From contig BSBK01006740.1 in the NCBI GenBank assembly GCA_027943335.1, forward strand, positions 151,501 to 215,500: a stretch of DNA of 64,000 nt, given 5' to 3'. The notes under the pieces are model-generated. The model made no database searches. It was given only the letters and a program-made list of their open reading frames with translations, and was not told the DNA's origin. The DNA is from Chamaecyparis obtusa (Eukaryota > Streptophyta > Pinopsida > Cupressales > Cupressaceae). The number at the start of each line of letters is the position of its first letter. The stretch's first letter is position 1. The position numbers were made by a program, and so were the translations under genes. This document shows positions 1 through 10,028 of the stretch, piece by piece.

Positions 1-492
1 CTATCTCAAGAATCTCTCCCAAACACACCAAGCAAAGAGGTTCAATTACTCCCTTGCTTCCAAAACCTTAAGATGGGTCAAGATTTTATGATTCACCTAA
101 AGGTGAAGAGCATACTTCTCCTACCACCTCAAGATCCCTTTCACAAGGTATTAAGATTCCTACTACAATTAGTGAATGCCACACTTGAAAGGAAAGCAAA
201 TAGACAAGCAAGATTTTTCTTTTATTTTTATGCTTGGGCAGCCCTGCAAAAACTGTTAGTAGCCCTCTTTGACATGCGTTTTTAGCAATTTTCAAGCAAA
301 GAAGAGCACCTACAAACACAACTTGTTAGACCCACAAAGTTAGCAAAATCAAAATCCAAATGTAAATGTGCAATAATCTGATAGATTTAAGCTAAAAGAT
401 GCAGGTTAGACCTATCTAAACACAGCAAATCAAAATAGCAAGCTAAAATAATCAAATTCGGATGAGAAAATTGGAAATGCAAGTCTCTGTCA

Positions 493-724
493 GATCAGGT
501 GATATTTCTCAGACTTCACCAGTATCGCGCGATACAGTTTCCTATAGTCGTGCGATATTTCTCAGTCGCGCGATACTTCTCACTATGGTCGGGTGATACT
601 TCATTCTATAACAAGTGATATTTCTCAGTACTGGCGGGCGATTCTTCTCTCGCGCGAAGTGTCGCACCACTATACAAAGGTATATCACGTGATATTTCTG
701 AGAAGTGTCGCGCAATACTCTGAG
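493..724. repeat. Degenerate repeats built on TCGCGCGATAYTTCTCA
   Basis: Seven to nine imperfect copies of a motif around TCGCGCGATAYTTCTCA are scattered in 230 bp, for example near 501-511, 523-534, 549-564, 565-580, 588-600, 613-626 and 683-699. Several contain the self-complementary core TATCGCGCGATA or TATCACGTGATA. CpG density is high for an otherwise AT-rich window. The role is unknown. Position in a retroelement leader would fit an RNA-structure or protein-binding element. Confidence 0.6.
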
Positions 725-814
725 ACTGAAAACTAGAGACTGAAAACCAAGCCGAAAATTGATGAAAATTTTGATGAAAAATGCAGAATTAAAGGGACAA
801 AGCTAATCTACTCA

Positions 815-832
815 GCCCCACGGTGGGCGCCA
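815..832 (-). other. tRNA primer-binding site
   Basis: On the minus strand the LTR end ...TACA is followed after four bases by TGGCGCCCACCGTGGGGC. This begins with the TGG that pairs with a tRNA CCA end, and it resembles primer sites of plant Ty3-like elements. It fixes the element's orientation. The cognate tRNA was not determined. Confidence 0.65.
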
Positions 833-836
833 GAAA

Positions 837-1822
837 TGTACACACTAAAATGGTGCACTTCTATGAACCATTACATGCAAGGTTGCTCAAGAATGAGGCC
901 TCACAAAGTGGCTCATAGCTCTCTATGCATGGAGTTGCAAGGGACTATGATGCGTTTGCTCTCAGCTAGAGCTACAAGCTTGTGACCTTGCTAGTCAACC
1001 ATACAATGAGAGATTCAAATGAGGACAAGGGCAAGAGTGCCAATATCCTCAAGAATCAATATGATAATGCAATGCAATGCAACTACAATGAGAATGCAAT
1101 ATAAGCTATGAAAGGAAAGTACAATGCAACTAATCTATGAAAAGAAAGTACAATGGATTACAATGCCTCCTATTTAGACTATGTGAGCTTATTCTATTGC
1201 ATAAAAAGAAATCTACACTAAGAATGCCATTATCATGCAACTAAGAAAGCAAATATGCAATTAAATGATGCAATGAAGCAAGTCTTCAATGTCTTCAAAA
1301 GCTCCAAATGCACCTAAAACCTGCAGCATAACATTAGCATAAAAATATGGTATATAAATGGAAGAGAGAGCTCTCCTTTTATAAGAAATGAGGAGAAATG
1401 GACCATTGAGATTAAGAGGCAAAAAGTCTTAATCAGCGGTGGAGCTTGAAAGAGGAGTAATCCATGTGCACAAGTATCCTCAAATGAGAGTGAAGTGTTG
1501 ACTTTTGAGCCTCATGTGAGACAAAAGTGCCTTTTTTCCTTTTTGTAAAATAGGAATAATACTTTATTTGTGCAACTTAGGATAAGAGGAAAGTGGGGGT
1601 TTTTTATTTAATTAAAAGGGGAGGAGATATTCCTTTTAATCAAGTAAAAACTTAGGATAAATGATTAGCCCATAGGATAAAAATCCAATATATGATCGAA
1701 ATTAGGATTTGATCAAGAAATTGATATTGTTGAAAATATTGATTATTGATAAAAATGATTCAGGATTGATAAATCGAATAAATGGGGCCCAAATTTTAGG
1801 CGACCATTTTAGGGTGCATACA
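837..1822 (-). mobile_element. 5' LTR (986 bp) of the left-edge retrotransposon
   Basis: The two ends are TG...CA and form an imperfect inverted repeat: on the minus strand TGTATGCACCCTAAAATGG at the start and CCATTTTAGTGTGTACA at the end. The primer site follows directly. Adjacency to the primer site shows that this is a 5' LTR, not a solo LTR. The TSD cannot be checked because the other end is outside the window. Confidence 0.75.
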
Positions 1823-1869
1823 GGTCCCAGTGCCTAAAGTCATGCCAGTGCAGAGAAAGATTGGACAGC

Positions 1870-3204
1870 TATCGCATGATCGCATGGGATCTTCCGATCC
1901 CATGAGATCATATGATAACCGTTGATGTGGTATCATGCAAGATCTTCAGTAGTCAAGACAAGCAGTCAACTCCAGCGGTTTGCGGCCATTGGTTAAGCAT
2001 CACGCAGTCGGTCACATGATCGCATGGGCCTTCCTGGCCGCATGCGATCATGTGACAAACAGTAAGCAAAGGATCAACCGTTATCAAGTAGCATCATGCA
2101 GTTAGTCGCATGATCGCATGGGCTATTCTGAGCCCATGCGACCATGCGACAAACCGTCAACGGTTTCGGTCTTTGACTCTGCAAGGTGGTGGTCTCCAGT
2201 GGTTCGGTGGATAGTACCACCGGTGGTCATCAGGTGGCATTACGTGGTTTGTCACATGATCACATGGGCTCTTCCGAGCCCATGCGACCATGTGACAAAC
2301 TGTCAGCGGTTTCGGTGGTGGTGGTTGATGGTCTGACAGTTAACGATAGGCAGTTAGTGGGGCCAAGGTTTCTACATTGGTGCAAGTGTGAAGAGATCTG
2401 ACGGTGGTCGTATGATCTCATGGGATCTTTCGATCCCATGTGATCATGCGACAACCGTTGGACGGGATCTGCAGTTGGGTGGGTCCTATTCCAAGGGTGC
2501 TAAGATGTTCGCTGATGTAGCGACTGGGACGTATGGGGGAGTGACATGTGGTGGTACTGGGCTTGGGGTTGGTAAGCTTTGCACAGTTGCGCAGTTGGAG
2601 GTGGGCCCAGTTTTATGCTCAGTTGGGTAATCTCAAGATAAAGGGAGGAATATTCCTTTTATCTAGTGATTCAGTGACTTCCCGTAGTCGGGTAATCTCC
2701 TTATGGAAGGGAATATGCCAAAAGTTTTTTGAGACTCAGCGACTGCTATTGGATGAAGCAAGGATCAACGGTTTTTGCGTGGTCACTGGATGTGACGCCA
2801 GGGTTAAGGAAGATTGCGCGGCTTTGTGACTAAATAGAAATTTGAACCCAGGAAGGAGCCGGAGTTAAGTTTGTGGTTTTCAAAGGGTTGTCACATGATC
2901 GCATGAAGCCTTTCGGCCTCATGCGATCATGCGACTGCTAACTTTTCAAGCGGTGTGGTCATGGGTCCAGCCATGTGGTCGGCTCCGGTTGGGCCATGTG
3001 GCAAGCTTAGTAGGTGGTAGATCTTGTGGGCCCCATGTGTCTTGCGCAAGTGGAGGAAGGTTTTCAAAGGGTGTCACATGGTCGCATGAAGCCTTTCAAC
3101 CTCATGCGATCATGTGACCATTGTTGTGGCAAAACGGTGGCAGTTTCAAAGAAAGTTGTCACATGATCGCATGAAGTTTTTTTTAGCTCATGCGATCATG
3201 CGAC
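1870..3204. repeat. Family of eight dispersed 46-48 bp hairpin palindromes
   Basis: Eight near-palindromes lie at 1870-1917, 2011-2056, 2105-2150, 2251-2296, 2407-2452, 2890-2935, 3073-3118 and 3158-3204. The outer arms are close to GTCACATGATCGCATG and its complement. The inner stem differs between copies (GGGATC/GATCCC, GGGCC/GGCC, GGGCTC/GAGCCC, AAGCC/GGCCTC) yet mostly stays paired around a short TTCC- or TTTC-type loop. Several copies are followed by a short flank resembling ACAAACCGTCAACGG. Short open frames crossing the region are by-products of the palindromes. Function is unknown; structure or protein-binding roles are both possible. Confidence 0.85.
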
Positions 3205-4440
3205 CAGGTTCATTTCAAGGGTGGCGTGTTTGTTTTTCGTGGGGTTTTCTTCTAAGAGATATATTGCAGGTGGCGAGTAGCTAAGAAATTGATGATATTT
3301 TCTAGAGGCAGTTACAGTTGGATAGATATTTGCAAAGATCTTTTGGGCACCATTTTGAGTCCTTTCCAGGATCTGATTAGATTTTGCGCATTCATGACAG
3401 AGTCTAGCTTGCAAAGAGGTAGATAGATGAAGTTTTTTATCGACAGGTTTATCAATTCAGGGATGGACACGTAGGAAAGATATCTGATCTGTTGAGATAT
3501 TTTGAAGAGCACATTTTTTATCAGAAGTAACCGATTTTAGGGATGATTATTATAATGCAGATCTATGTAGCCCTAATTCAGAAATATTTTGACTCCTGCC
3601 TGTGTGCAGTGAGAATTGTATATATTCTTTTTTGGAGCCAGTAGTGCTCAAAATTTACATTTTGTAGAAAGAGAAAGTCTTTCCTTGGAGAACTATCTGT
3701 AGCATTTCTGCTCTCTGGTTTTTTCATATCTTGTAAATTCCCATTGATAATACAAGCATTGCAGAGGCATTTTTTGTGACAGTCTTTCATGTCCTTGTGT
3801 CTTCCCTGCTTGCATTATCTCTTATTAGATTGAGGTTTATGGATGCATGTTTTCAATGATGTCTTAGTTCCCCTGATTTCTCTTACTTTCTGTAACTCTG
3901 TGTGTTATTATGTTGATCTGATTTAGATGCTCTGTGGGTATATTTTAGCCCCTGACAGTCTTGTCTCAATCCTATACCAAGTTATAGGAGGGAATGTTTG
4001 TTTGCAGGTCATGGATTGATGTCTAATCCTGAGAGTCTTGTTGTTGTGAAGGAATCTTTCTCTTTCCCTGAACATCCTCTTTTGTTTGCAGACCCTTCCA
4101 TGAAACACTTATGTAGGCCTATTCAGTAAGTTGCGATCTCCCAGAACTAAGCCTCTCATTGGTTTCATTCCTCTATACTGAGATCCAAACCTTAGTTTCG
4201 ATGCATCACCTAGTAGGATAGATTTGCTTCCTATCATTTCCCTTTCATGCATTCCTTCTATCCCTTTTCCCCTCAAGTTTACTTTCCTGTTTAAGAGCAA
4301 ATCAAGGTGACTATCCAAGAGGAACCAGCCTAGAATTTGGAGGTCTCATCTTGGTTAGCAAAAGGTCCCACAACCTTGAGATGATTCCCTTGTTATACTG
4401 GATTATCAAGACTACAAGAGCTTGAGATCAGAGGCACAAA
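3205..4440 (+). other. Probable decayed LTR R/U5 region, no gene
   Basis: No coding region. A TATATATTC near 3618 and T-rich tracts are followed around 4220-4350 by a block (TATCCCTTTTCCCCTCAAG and a nearby CCAGCCT) that resembles the 3' part of the E0 LTRs near 31965-32030 and 35875-35945. This suggests a related but older LTR, whose U3 might include the hairpins at 1870-3204. Both ends are undefined, so this is a weak assignment. Confidence 0.3.
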
Positions 4441-5867
4441 TTCAGTGTATAACACTTACCTCATACCAAATAGTGCATGCACAACACAATGGAGTACTAG
4501 GCTCACACAAGAGAAAACATAGATCAACACTCAACATGAAGAATCATAAAGCCACAAAAAATTTAAAATCCTAACAATGCATCAATGGAAACATAGAACA
4601 ACTATCAAATAAGATTAGGTGTCTAAATCAACAATAAGTGAAATCAAGGATAGGAAGAAACCTCATGAGACAACAATGAAATTAAGGAGGCACTTATAAC
4701 ACAAAAATTAACATTTGGCATAATTCACAATGCAATAGCCAAAAAAATTCAAGCAACAATAAATCCAAAGAGTGCTTCTCAACTATCAAGAACTAGATAC
4801 TAGAGTGTTGAGGGTAGGGAGTGTCATCAAGTGTGTGTAAAGGAATGGTACTACCATCCAATGCTGAGAATTATCTCGTATGGATGAGAATGATTGTTGA
4901 GAAATAAAATCCACCACATTCCATACATGTGCAATTTTGTCTTCCCAAGTTTCCCATAGCCTTGTGGTAGCGCTCAAGATATGTGCGGTAATTCCACTTG
5001 TCTTATTAATGTTTCAACCCATTACTTTATTATCTTTTCACTTTTTAAGGAGACTCCTCATGTCATGATCAAATCTACATACCTATTTGGACCAAGGACA
5101 AATTGGGAACCACTCCCTAGACCCACTCTAGTACCTAGACCTAAACTCATCTCATTCAAATAAATGAGGATTCCAAAACAAATACCCAACATCTCAATAC
5201 ACCAAAGTCCCCTTACAAAAATTCAAGTTTTTTAACCATAATTTATGGTGTACTAAAATGGCTCATAATTTAGAAAATAACTCTCACATAGATCCAGCAA
5301 TGTCATTTCATATTCAATTTCTAAAATTATGATAAATAAGGATTTTGATAAACAACTCACAAAAGTGCAATATCACATGATATGGCATTTCAAAACAAAT
5401 ACTAAGATAATTTTCCGCATGGCACACTCAATTGGACATAAACCAAGACTACATATCCCAATACAGTTTGTCATGTTGTCATGGAAATCACAATCAAGCT
5501 CTATAAATAGGGTTTTGCATTCTCTGTTGGAGGAGGCCTCCAAAATACATGTTAGAGGTATTTTGACCATTCGTAGGGAGGTTATCCTCTCTCCCTCCAG
5601 CAAGGAAATAATTTTTTCCTGGTGGAGAGGATCTCTTTATGGGTGATGGTCACTCTAATTATTCTTTTCAACCCACTACCACTAGAAATTCCACCATTGG
5701 AGGAAACGAGAGGAATTTATTCAAAGAAGCAGTGGCGGATGAGAGGAAGATTCATGTTGATGTTAAGTTTATTTCTAGTCCCCTTGCTCGCACAAACCCT
5801 ACAATTAGAAATGAAGCCACATGAGGTAAGAATTCCCCTACTTCTCTTGTTGTTAAGAGGATCCAAT
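4441..5867. other. Unassigned AT-rich sequence
   Basis: I see no domain-bearing frame, LTR boundary or RNA gene here. Short open frames at 4981-5163, 5329-5646 and 5622-5879 have no recognisable motif. The right end abuts sequence homologous to the E0 internal region (about 33300 onward). Confidence 0.4.
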
Positions 5868-6773
5868 CCTCTTATTTGAAAATCTTCCCTCTTTTGTTGA
5901 GGAAGAAAACAAAAAAATTGTTCCTACTCTTAAGAAACAAATCTTGGCTAATGAGCCTTTAGAAGAACTAGAAGGCCTATTGCAAGGAAAAGATGAACAT
6001 AATCATTTTTTGCAGCAGGAGGTCCTCTATGATATGGAATAAATAAATAAAAAGAGATAATCCCAAGGATATCTATGTCCATGAGGAAGAACATGTTGAT
6101 ATGCATGAGGTTTTCCATCAACTTATGAATATTATTGCAGCAGAGTAGGAGGAATCTGATGAAGAGAAGAACTTTTGGGATGAGATCGAAGCCTTTTTCT
6201 CATCCATAGACATCAATCCATATTATCCTTCATAAAAAAAATTATGATTTGTAGCAGAAACATGTGGAGATTCACATCATACCATAGACACTACAAATGG
6301 CTCATGAGTAGCACGAGGAAAAGGTAGAAGAGTTCATCTCTTCGTAGAAAGACCTTAGCCACATTTAAGAAAATAGAATTTTATTATTATACAACATGAA
6401 ATTATGGTCAAGGCTAATTGCTTATATCTAGTGCCATCAAGAGGATGCCTCATAAGGCATCTATCCCTACAACAAATCTTCAATTTTCCCTAGGTCATAC
6501 TTTTTTCAAAGCATGAGGGTGAGTATCATAATGAAGAGAAAGTTTGTCTTTCTTAAATAGATAATTTTATAGTGTTGGAGAGCTTCTTTGTTCATAGCAT
6601 TGGGAGGGCATTTCAGCAAGCTATTGTATGCTTGTCATGCTTGTTTCCTTGCCCAGTTTCCCTAACGCATGAAAGGAGCAAGAAAATGATAAGGAAGGGT
6701 ACCTACTTCAATAATCTAGTTAATAGATTTGTTTAACCTTTTTTATGAAATTATTTATACATACTATGTTAGA
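5868..6773 (+). pseudogene. Partial, decayed internal region of element E0 (copy 1)
   Basis: This stretch matches 33300-34197 along its length, including a repeated phrase equivalent to GGTCCTCTATGATATGGA. It leads straight into the first bases of an E0 LTR (6774-6780). Conceptual translation gives scattered blocks such as FWDEIEAFFSSIDI, shared with copy 2, separated by stops and frameshifts. I do not recognise the protein. Homology stops at about 5868, so this copy has lost its 5' part. Confidence 0.6.
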
Positions 6774-6780
6774 TGTTTTC

Positions 6781-8764
6781 TATTAGAAACTACAATTGAA
6801 ACAATTTTTATATTGTCATTGATGTCAAACCTTAACTGGTAAGATAGTTGCTATCTAGGAGAGTACCATATCTTTTGATTGATGAAGAAAAATTTAAAAG
6901 AGGAGATGACAAGAGGACCTAAAGAAAGGTTGAGTTATTTGATACTTAAATGGGTACTTAATTAGTTGGCACATTGACAAGGTAATGTGTTGTTTATCTA
7001 GTAAGAAGAAAGACTGGAAAGGTAGGCTTAACCGAGCAAAAGTGAAGAAATATAGTTTAAGCTGAGTGATGTTAGTGTCAACTGAGCCCTAGTATATGCC
7101 AGGTAAATCTAGTGTTGACTGAACATTAGTAATTGTCAAGCGATAGGAAATTACTGAGAAAAAGACAGTGTTTGTCGAGGAAGACAGTTTGTAGTGATGA
7201 CAGAGATACATAGTGATGACCGAGGAGATGAATACAGTATTGACTGAGTGTCAATAATGTTGGCTTGTGGTGACTGATCAGGGAATTACTATACACTTTT
7301 CATTCATTGTGGGGTTAACTTGTCAAGAATTTTTGAGTTGACACGTTAAACATATCCTAGGTTGACTCGTCAAGTTTTTCCCTGGGTTGACTTGTCAAGT
7401 ATTTTTAGGATTAACTTGTTAATCGACATAAGCCTTGCTATAATAGCTTAGGGTTATGGATTTTTAGTATGATGGATGTTTTATGTAGCTTCTTGCAGTG
7501 GTATTGAGTTGTGAGGTATTGCAGATTGTAATCAGCTTGTAATCACTGGATAATAATAATATTGGACTCGTTGTTGGTGGACGTAGCCCAGGGATTGGGT
7601 GAACCACATTAAATCTTTGTGTCTTGTGTTCTCTTCTATGTGGTTTATTATTTTTTGACATTGGTTATATTTGCATGTAACTGTTATTTCTATCTTGGTA
7701 ATCCTAACAAGTAATTTACATTTGGAGAAAGAATTGAGGATCCCAGCCAACATAAGTTGACTTCTTGGGATATGTAAAATGTGTTGACATTATTAATGAA
7801 TTGTATGGAGCATTTAATGTGTGGTAAATCATTTTCTTATGGATTCAAAGAGAAGTTTGCAGATGTATCTAGAAGGAAAAGATGAAGAACATAATGATGG
7901 AAGGATTTGATGACTGTGACCTAAACTTAAGATCTACGGAGGAGATGAAGCGGTAAAAGATTGATCTACCTGATCAAATAGGTAGAAAGGAAAACCTAAT
8001 AGTGAGGTTACAGAGTATGAGGGAGAGGCTGATGTTATTGACTAATAAGTCTAAGAAGAAGGCTGAAGGAGAAGTTGTGAAGAAGTTGAACAGAGTTATG
8101 GTGATTGCTTGAAGAGAATTCTGAGAAAATTAGAGATGGAGATGAAAATGAATGTCAATCAATAAATCAGCATGTGTGTGAAGTGGATCTATATTTGCAA
8201 AGTGAGTTGTATGTTTTTAGATCAGAACCTACAGTTACTTTCTAACTATTGTATCGTTTGAAATCTTTTAATCAAGGTTGACCTAACAGTCATTGTATAA
8301 ATCCTTTAATCAAGGTGACATTCTAATGGGATGTTCTTAAGTCCTCTAACCAGGCCACTTTTGACATAGTATTTTAAATCCTTTAATAGGGTCACACCTG
8401 ATAGTGTGTATGTAAACCTTTAATCGGGTTGGCTTCTCACAGAGCTCACTTCAAAAGAGTGAAAATTAATAGAATGTTACAAAGTGGTTTTTCCCAAATT
8501 GGGTTTCCACTATAAATCTTGGTGTTATACTTGTGTGAATGATTTTCATGTGAATTTTTTTGAAAGCTTTATATTATGCAAGTTAATTACTTTTAGACAA
8601 TGTACTGCATGTTATATATTTATGATATATGTTATAGAGACCGAGTTGAATTGTTGATTAGATCTAACTTGTTGAAGTAATAAAAAGTTCAATTGGTACA
8701 TCTGGACCTGAGGATAATTGATTCACCCCCCCCCCCCTCTTAGTTATTTTAAATCATTCTAACA
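6781..8764 (+). mobile_element. 5' LTR of copia element E1
   Basis: Starts TATTAGAAACTACAATTG, where the 3' LTR has TGTTGGAAACTACAATTG, so the first G has mutated. It ends TTCTAACA just before the primer site. Near its 3' end it has the TGATTCACCCCC tract shared by all copia LTRs here. It is 452 bp longer than an uninterrupted copy because of the solo LTR at 7258-7709, which is absent from the 3' LTR. Confidence 0.85.
7258..7709 (+). mobile_element. Solo LTR (452 bp) inside the E1 5' LTR
   Basis: Begins TGTTGGCTTG and ends TCCTAACA, flanked by AATAA (7253-7257) and AGTAA (7710-7714). The E1 3' LTR carries the empty site, a single AGTAA near 21739. The 3' part includes a GTGAACCACATTAAATC block typical of copia LTR R/U5 regions. 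No internal sequence remains, as expected after LTR-LTR recombination. Confidence 0.8.
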
Positions 8765-8766
8765 AT

Positions 8767-8779
8767 TGGTATCAAAGCT
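8767..8779 (+). other. Primer-binding site of E1 (initiator Met tRNA type)
   Basis: TGGTATCAAAGCT lies two bases after the LTR end. It differs by one base from the usual copia primer site TGGTATCAGAGC. Confidence 0.85.
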
Positions 8780-8820
8780 ACTGGTGCTTACAGAGAAAAT
8801 TTTAAAGGTACTTGAAGCTA

Positions 8821-9821
8821 ATGATCAAGATATACAAAAAGGAGGTACCAAAGCTTAACAAAGAGAACTTCCATGCATGACAGAGTTTGATGAAATTACA
8901 TCTAGTTGGTATTGGTGATCCGGTGAAGTACTATGTGGAAAATGATTATGTAATACCTGTTGCACCTTTGACTGTCGAGGAGATGAAAGCTAAACAAGAA
9001 CACAATCAAGCAATGTTGGAGATTGCATCTGCCTAAGCTATCCTGAATTTGAAGATATCAAGAACTGCACTAATGCAAAGAAAATGTGGGACACTCTTGC
9101 AACTATCAATGGTGGAGATACAAATGTGCTAAGAGAAAAATCTAAAAGTTTGAGATGTAAGTTTGATGAAATGAAAATGCAAGAAGGTGAAAATATTTCT
9201 CAGTATTGTGGTATAATTAAGGAGGTAGTGAATGCTATTAGAGGAGATAATGGAAACATTGATGATGAAACTGTTATTGGTAAAGTATTAAGAACTTTTC
9301 TTCCTATCTATGCTATCATAATTTATGCAATACAAGAATCAAGATGTAACCCTGGTAATGTTCTAACTCTAGAAAGTCTTTTTGGTAAGCTTACTACTTT
9401 TGAGTTGTCTAATTATGATAACTACACTGTTCCTAATGTTGAATCTGCATTCAAGTCACAAATGGTTCTGCATAAATCTAAGAAAGAAAAAGAAAAATGT
9501 GTGAAAAGTGATAGTGACACTTTTGATGAAGATCTAGATGATCTTGAGGCACTTATGGCTACAAGGCTAAAGAGAGGAAAATGGAAATATAAAGGTAAAC
9601 TTCCTATAATCTATTTATCATGTAACAAAGTTGGCCATATTGCAGCAAGATGCCCTGACAGGACTAACAAGGATGAGAGAAGGAAAAGAAAGTACAAAGA
9701 CAAGAGAAATGACAGTGATCATTGAAGGTACAAATACTACAAAGACAAAGGTAAGAAATCCTATTATATTGTTGAAGAGGAAACTAATAGTGAAACTAGT
9801 GAATGTGATATAGAAGTTGTT
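8821..9821 (+). pseudogene. gag: copia gag of E1, broken
   Basis: Encodes the capsid-like Gag that packages element RNA. ATG 8821 is the first start after the primer site. The N-terminal part (VPKLNKENF...) matches the UBN2-type Gag start, but a Trp codon has become TGA and a frameshift follows near 9030. The next open part, 9084-9725 (213 codons), holds the Gag core (KLTTFELSN) and a zinc knuckle at about 9622-9660 written YLSCNKVGHIAARC. The first Cys is replaced by Tyr, so metal binding is probably lost. Another frameshift lies near 9725. The frame then runs to the LINE insertion at 9822 and resumes at 17630. Confidence 0.85.
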
Positions 9822-10028
9822 CTGATTACTAAAAAAATAGGTTTTGAAGGGACCTGAAACCCTTTACAATTCAAGCATAAAAATATCGGAAGGAAATAGC
9901 ATAACACCAAAAAAGAGGCACATAGCAATGAACTGCCCAAAAAAGGGACTACATAGATAGTGACATAAGGGACAAAAAACCAGTCTAAAAGATAGCAAAG
10001 AGCACAAAAAACCAACATAGAAACTAGC
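9822..10028 (-). other. 3' tail of the three-ORF LINE
   Basis: T-rich on the minus strand and non-coding. The final 45-50 bp, with core GGGTTTCAGGTCCCTTCAAA, align with the end of the ORF1-only LINE at 45743-45795. There is no poly(A); both copies end in a short TATTTTT...AATCA-like tail, so the terminus is probably what the RT recognises. Confidence 0.65.

Larger units (their letters stand above)
1..836 (-). mobile_element. 5' leader of an LTR retrotransposon that runs off the left edge
   Basis: Read on the minus strand, this is the stretch just downstream of the 5' LTR at 837-1822 and its primer site at 815-832. It should be the untranslated leader of an LTR retrotransposon whose coding part lies left of the window. 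No gag or pol motif is visible, and the short open frames at 73-319 have no recognisable domain. The leader contains GCGCGATA-type repeats (493-724). The primer site points to a Ty3-like rather than a copia element, but no coding sequence confirms this. Confidence 0.6.

Noticed and set aside
2118..2829. Overlapping small frames in the hairpin region
   Set aside because: No domain or codon pattern; the frames cross palindromes and restart in all frames.
1870..3204. CRISPR-like array of repeats
   Set aside because: Repeats are palindromic, irregularly spaced and in a plant transposon context; no constant spacers and no cas genes.
8726..8739. Poly-C run as an assembly gap or error
   Set aside because: The C-tract recurs at the same place in every copia LTR here (8726, 23012, 29300, 30236, 38947, 48061), so it is a real LTR feature, though exact lengths may be imprecise.
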